Part shown: piece by piece, positions 57,505 to 64,000 of the stretch
How positions within the stretch are numbered: the first letter of the stretch is position 1
Layout: each line of letters opens with the position of its first letter
From: Eutypella sp. D-1
Taxonomy: Eukaryota > Ascomycota > Sordariomycetes > Xylariales > Diatrypaceae
Assembly (NCBI GenBank): GCA_023313575.1
Contig: JAJTTP010000030.1
Coordinates: 248,001-312,000, forward strand
Reading direction: 5' to 3'
DNA: 64,000 bases
Translations under genes and position numbers: made by a program
The notes under the pieces: generated by a model
Databases searched by the model: none
Told to the model about the DNA's origin: nothing
Seen by the model: only the letters and a program-made list of their open reading frames with translations

Positions 57505-60500
57505 ATCCTTTTTCCTTTCATTTTCTTTACTTTAACCATTGCTAAAACTTTTACACGTATATAACTTACTTACATCATAAACTTTACTTACCCCGTACCT
57601 TTAAATTAAACATACTTATAAACATTAAAAATAACAAAACCGCCGCCCCCTTAACCCCAAACCCCCTTTCGGTAAAGCATTAAACGCCCTGCCCTTAAAA
57701 CACCCGTAATAACCATCCGCATTTACGATATTACTGTTACAACAACACCACTCCTATAACCCGTGCCCATTTTTAACTTAAAAAAAAAAGCCGGTACAAG
57801 CATTTACGAACTTAAAGTTTTACTTAAAAAACATAAAATTAACAAACTTTTATAACCGGTCCCTTTTATATTAAAAACCCCGAAAAATGCGCTAAATAAC
57901 TCCATCCTTTCCTTAATCCGCGCTTTACGGGAAAAAAAAAAAGCAATAATAAAAACTAAATTTAAAATACTAATTAATTTATCCTTATACCTAAACGCCG
58001 CTTTATAAAGTTATACGGCCGAGGCATACGTTTCGTAAATAAACGTATTACGCCGGTTAATAAAAAACGTAATAATTAAAATTATAAACAACCCCAACCC
58101 CGAAACTGCCGGTTACGTTAATATTAATACCACTAACATTATTACTAATAATACCATTATTAACATAAAAAAAATAAATATATAAAAACCTAACGGCCTT
58201 GCCTAATCTTAATATGCCCCACCCCTTACCCCCCTTATTAATACCCTTTAATAAAAATCACTTATTAAAACCTTAACCAAATAACCCATTTAACCGACTT
58301 AATTAGCCCCGCAAAAATCATACACAAATATAACGGCAATAACAGGACTAACAGGAAAAGATTACACCTTAATCCAATCGCATAAAACGCGGTAAAAACA
58401 AAAATAACATTAATAATTAATATAAATAAAAGTAAAAACGGCTTTATTCCCCTTTAAATAAAAAATATAAACAAAGGAAAACTTACACTAACACCTAAAC
58501 CGCCGCCTTTTCCTTAAATTAAAAAATAACCACGAATAAACAACATTTAAACCCGTAAACGTTAAAATAATTATAATTAAACTTTTAAACCTCGACTTAA
58601 CGGAAATTATTAAAACATAAAAAACCAGGATTAAATAAGCATTTATTACTAAAAATAAAATAACCCGTTAACATATATAAAACCGGTTTACCGTTTTTAA
58701 CAAAATAAACATATGTTTTAAAAAATCCAAATAATAATTTTTATATATTATTTAAAAAGTGCCGGAAAAACTCCATATTAATAACAGGTTAAAACCGGTA
58801 AATAAAATTATTTAACACAAAATCGTTACCTAAACTAGCATAAAACCTATTAATTTCTATAAAACCAGCCGTTACGTATTAAAGTTACCGTTTTAAAAAT
58901 AAATAATAACCTTCCCTCGTAAAGTTAAAATCTTTAAAGTTTTCGATTCTAAACCCGTTGAATTATAAAAAAAAAACCCGAAAATTATATAATATAACCG
59001 GTACTTAAATTTTTATAACGGACGTAATTATAACAAATTAAAAAAGTATAAACGATATAACCGGGAAACCTATAATAACTTAAGAATATATTAAACTTAC
59101 CTTAAATGCTTTAATTATAAAAGCCCTTACGTTTATAACGATTTCTTTTACCTTACTTAACTTATTAAAAAAAACCGATAAATTATTAAACCAACTTACG
59201 CCCATTTTCTATCCATTAAGTAATTAAATAAACAATAATACTTAAAAATTATCTAAATAATAATAACGGCCGGAAAAGCCTTAACCCCGGCTTTTATTAA
59301 TATTTTAATAAAAAACCAAGCCTTAATAACTTAACGCGTTTAAAACCTTTTTAAAACATTAATAAAAATATTTAAAGGCTTAAAAATAATAACCACCACT
59401 TTAACGCCGGGCTTATAGGCCCCCCCGTTTTAAACTTAAATCTAAACATTAACGCTTTTATAACCACCTTAAAATAAAAAGATAAAAAGCGTAAAAAAAA
59501 TAACGGATAAAAAGGCCTTTATAACGGATACCCTTATAAAACCGGTAAATATTAACCAGGTTTACGTAAATAATATCGACGATTTTTACCGTTTCGAAAC
59601 ATAAGAAAAATAGGAATATTAATACTAAATTAAAAACCCTTTACCGGGTTAATAAGTACGTAATAAATACGGGAATATCTTTTTCAAAAACCTTAAAAAC
59701 TAATAATACCTAACAGGGTTTAAAACCGATAACGATAAATATAACAAATTAAGTATTAATATTAATAAAACCCTTTATTATTTCCGCCTCCCTTAACCTT
59801 TTAAAAACAAAACGGAAATAGAAATAATATAAAATAACGCTAATTAAAACCTTTTATCCCTATAAATCGGTACTAACGGCGTAACATATACGGATAAAAA
59901 GAATGCTTACGTATTATTTAAATTAACGTCCGTAAAGGACCGGTAATATATAACATTATTTTAAATACGGCAATTAAAATTAAAATCGACGTTATATTAA
60001 TATAAAAACCGTAAACGTAAATTAAAATAACAAATAATAAACAATTAATTAAAACCTACCCGTAATATAACGTTTTTTCTTTTACAGAAAACTAAATCTC
60101 TTAAATACCGTAAATATTTACGTATATACGGCAAAACCTTAACTTATAAATTATATAACTCCGCCTTTTCGTCTCCTTAAACGCATATATGGTAAAAATT
60201 AATAACATTAAATCGGCTAATATTTATATCGATTAAATAAACCTTTACGCACTTTTTACGTTCTTTAAAAATTAAAAATTATTTAATAAACGATACGTTA
60301 AAAAAGATTTTAATACAATATATTAAACATAACAGCTAAAATATCGCCGTTATAAAAAACTAAGTACTAAAATAACAAAATAAATAAAAACATAATTATT
60401 AAACGTCCTTAATCTAAAAGCCTTTATTTATACGGTAAATAACACGTTAAACCTAACCCTATTAAATATCTTAAAAACAATAATAACGGTCGATAATACT

Positions 60501-60506
60501 TTATAC
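57505..60506 (+). mobile_element. LINE copy C, 5' portion, interrupted by copy D
   Basis: Starts ATCCTTTTTCCTTTC and follows copy A's first 3 kb. It retains more C than the other copies, suggesting a strand-biased or milder RIP history. Sequence breaks off at 60506 within the segment that in copy A reads AATACTTTATACCGG, and another family 5' end begins. Confidence 0.65.
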
Positions 60507-63500
60507 ATCCTTCTCCTTTTCACTTTTTTTACTTTAATTATTGCCAAAACTTTTATTTGCATATAAAACCTTTATATCGTAAGCTTTATTCACCTCGTGC
60601 CTTTAAATCAGGTATACCCGTAAATATTAAAAATAACAAAACCGCTGCCTTTTTAACCTTAAACTCCCCCGTAATAAAGTATTAAACGTTTAACCCTTAA
60701 AACATTTACGATAATTATCCGTATTTACGATACCGTTCCCGTAGCAGCAATACCGTTAAAAACCGCGTCCGCACCTGCCTTTAATAAGAAAATAAGCACG
60801 GGCATATATAAACTTAAAGCTTTATTTAAATGGTATAAAATTAATAAGCTTTTAAAGCCGGTTTTTTTTATTTTAAAAACTTCGAAAAACGCGTTAAACG
60901 ATTTTATATTCTTTTTAATCCGCGTAATACGGAAAAAAAAAAAGTAATAATAAAAATAAAGTTTAACGTATTATTTACTTTATCCGTTTATTTAAATATT
61001 AGTTTTAAAAATTACGATATAAAAATATACGTAACGTAAATAAAAATATCCCGTAAATTAATAAAAAAAATAATAGCCAAGATTATAAATAGTTTAAACC
61101 CCGAGTTTACCGGTTACGTAATTATTAACATTATTAATATTAATACCGTTAATATTAAAAAGTATAAAATGTAAAAACTTAACGGTTTTATTTAATCTTA
61201 ATATATTTTACTTTTTACCTTTTTTATTAATACCTTCCGATAAAAGTTATTTATTAAGGCCTTAATTAATAATAATATTAATAATAAGTTAATACGTTTA
61301 GCTTAATTAATTTAACTAATATTATATATATCGTATATAAACATAACGGTAATAACGGGGCTAATAAAAAAAGATTACATATTAATTTAGTTACGGAAAA
61401 CACGATAACGTTAAAAGTAATAATAACAGTTAATATATTAAGCAAAAGTAAAAATAACCTTACCCCCTTTTAATTAAAAAATCCAAATAAAGGAAAACCT
61501 TAACTAATACTTAAACCGCCGCCTTTTTTTTAAATTAAAAAATAATTACAAATAAATAACATTTAAATTAATAAATATTAAAATAGCTATAATAGAACTT
61601 TTAAACGTCGACTTAACGAAAATTATAAAAGCGTAAAAAATTAAAACAGGTTAAACGTTTACCGTTAAAAATAAGATAACCTGTTAATATATATAAAACC
61701 GTTTTATTACCGTAAACGAAACGGGCATATGTTTTAAAAAATCTAAATAATAATTTTTATATATTTTATAAAAAGTACCCGAAACTTTTTATACCGGTAA
61801 CGGGTCGAAACTAATCGATAAAATTATTTAATACGAAATTATTATATAATTTAGTTTAAAATTTATTAACTTTTATAAAATTAATTATATCGTATTAAAG
61901 TCCCCGTTTTAAAAATAAGTGATAACTTTTTTTCGTAAAGTTAAAAATTTTAAAACTTTCGATTTTAAACCGGTTAAACTTTAAAAAAAAACCTTAAAAA
62001 CTATATAATATAACCGTTACCTGGATTTTTATAATAAACGTAATTATAATAAGTTCGAAAAATATAAACGGTATAACCGAAAAAATTATAATAATTTAAA
62101 AATATGCTAAATTTATTTTAAATACTTTAATTATAATAACCCCTATACTTATAATAACTTTTTTTACTTTACCTGTTTTATTAAAAAAAACGGGCAAATT
62201 ATTAAATTTACCCGCGTTTATTTTATGTTTATTAAGTAATTAGGTTAATAATAATATTTAAAAGTTATTTAAATAATAACGGTAAAAAAAACCTCGGCCG
62301 TAATTATTAATATTTTAATAAAGGACCGAGATTTAATAGCTTAATAGGTATAAAAAATTTTTAAAGCATTTGCGTAAATATTTAAAAGATTTAAAGTAAT
62401 TATTACCACCTTAACTTTAAGACCTTAAACGTTTTAATTTTAATTTTAATTTTTTTTATAATAATTAAAGTCCTATTTTTTAATTTATTTTAAAAATAAT
62501 AACCCGATAAACGCCGATTAAAAGGAATATTATTTAAATACCGGTTAATCCGATTATAAATTTAAGCCGGATTTCGGGGACGAAAATAAAGTTTTCCCGG
62601 ATAAAATAAAAAGCTTAAAATTTAACCATAACCCGGAGGTTTTTATACGGATAAAAGAAAAACTTACGGCGTAACGTAAAAACGGCTTTCCGCCGGGATA
62701 AAAATTAATGGCCTAATACGGCCATATTTATTTCCGGGACACGGAAAATAATTTTTATTAAATAAATATTAAAAAAAATAAATACGATAAATTTATAATC
62801 CGAATTAATAACATTTTCCGATACTTACGTTTATTATAGCTTATAAAGTAAAAAAAAACCGGGGATTAATAAAAATTATAAGTTATTATTTACGGCGTAA
62901 TATTTACGGATAAAGAAAATGCTTTCGTATTATTTAGGTTAATATTTATAAAAAACCGGTAATATATAATATTATTTTAAATACGGTAATTATAATTAAA
63001 GCCGACGTTATTTTAATATAAAAACTATAAGCGTAAATTAAAATAGCCGATAATAAAAAACTGATTAAAATTTATTTAAAATATAATATCTTTTTTTTAA
63101 CGGAAAATTAGGTTTTTTAAATACCATAAATATTTACGTACGTACGACGGGACCTTAATATATAAACCACGTAATTTCGCCTTTTTATTTTTTTAAACGT
63201 ATATATAATAAAAATTAATAATGTTAAAATAATTAATATTTATATCGATTAAATAAACCTTTATTTACTTTTTACGTTTTTTAAAAATTAAAAACTATTT
63301 AATAAATAGTACGTCGGAGAAGATTTTAATACGGTATATTAAACGTAATAGCCAGGTTATCGCCGTTATAAAAAACCAAGTATTAAAGTAATAAAATAAA
63401 TAAAGGTATAATTATTTAACGTTTTTAACTTAAAAGCTTTTATTTATACGGTAAATAATATGTTAAACCTGGTATTATTAAACGTTTTACGGGTAACGGT

Positions 63501-64000
63501 AACAGTTAATAATATTTTATATACCGGCTCCGATTATTATATTATAATAACCGAAATACCGGTAAACCTTTTTAAAAAATTATTACGCGTTAAATTAAGT
63601 TTTTTTAAAAAAGCCTGATTACGCTTTTTTTAACTAATGTATTTATATTAAAAATAAAACCTTAATAATCTTTTTTCTTAAGCGAACCCGATATTTAAAA
63701 TAAAAACGGAAATATTCGTTAACGTTTTATTAAAAATATTAAAACGGGTTATAAAAATTACGGGTAAGCTAAGATATAACCGCAAATAAGATATTACCTA
63801 GTAAAACGATAATTATAAAAAAACCACAACGTGTTTAAAACGGGCATACCGGAAAAGCGATATAAAAAAGTAAACGTTAATTAAAGTATAAAAAAAAAAA
63901 ATATAAAAAGTTAAAAAATAATATTAAAATAAATTTATCGCCGAAATTAATAACGATAAGAATATTTTTAAAATTATCGGTTAATATAAGCTTAAAAATA
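60507..64000 (+). mobile_element. LINE copy D, 5' portion, runs off the window
   Basis: Starts ATCCTTCTCCTTTTC and tracks copy A from about 42583 to about 46030 until the window ends. It is closest to copy A in several stretches (for example around CCCCGAGTTTACCGGTTA). No reading frame survives. Confidence 0.65.

Noticed and set aside
40950..64000. Mitochondrial DNA or a contaminating AT-rich genome
   Set aside because: No mitochondrial genes, tRNAs or intron-encoded endonucleases are seen. Copies differ by C-to-T/G-to-A changes, which indicates RIP in nuclear repeats. A centromere cannot be excluded from sequence alone.

Overview
The window comes from a filamentous ascomycete (Pezizomycotina). 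The evidence is genes with short 60-180 nt GT-AG introns and CTAAC-like branch points, a highly reducing polyketide synthase cluster, fungal-type Zn2Cys6 and berberine-bridge-like proteins, and a long AT-rich block of transposon copies carrying the C-to-T/G-to-A signature of repeat-induced point mutation (RIP). The species cannot be fixed from the sequence.

Left part (about 0.5-16 kb): ordinary, loosely spaced genes. They are a Pro/Gln/His-rich protein with a C-terminal coiled coil, an NYN-domain (limkain-type RNase fold) protein, a Golgi-type glycosyltransferase family 25 protein, the splicing factor Yju2/Cwc16, a classical SDR, a possible tiny secreted protein, and a small secreted-protein gene that looks frameshifted.

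Middle (about 16.4-36.4 kb, perhaps to 40.8 kb): a polyketide biosynthetic cluster. Its core is a 2,916-residue synthase, reconstructed from four exons, with order KS-AT-DH-cMeT-KR-ACP-R. It has no enoylreductase domain and no NRPS module. Next to it are a 363-residue trans-acting enoylreductase (LovC type), a divergently transcribed six-exon cytochrome P450, a Zn2Cys6 regulator and a secreted, probably bicovalently flavinylated BBE-like oxidase. Two convergent SDR genes follow; one lacks the usual catalytic Tyr. The enzyme set recalls reductively released decalin-type polyketides (betaenone logic: PKS-R plus trans-ER plus P450), here with an added FAD oxidase. The expected first product is a methylated, reduced polyketide aldehyde, later oxidised by the P450 and FAD enzymes. 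The product itself is inference.

Right part (about 40.8-64 kb): no intact gene. It is a nest of RIP-mutated retroelements: one nearly complete Tad1-like LINE (RT motifs still readable through stops), three further copies nested in one another plus a fragment, 5'-truncated LINE tails, and a tRNA-headed SINE of about 850 bp. The SINE shares its 3' end with the LINE and in one case still has a 15-bp target site duplication. The cluster therefore lies against a heterochromatin-like repeat block.
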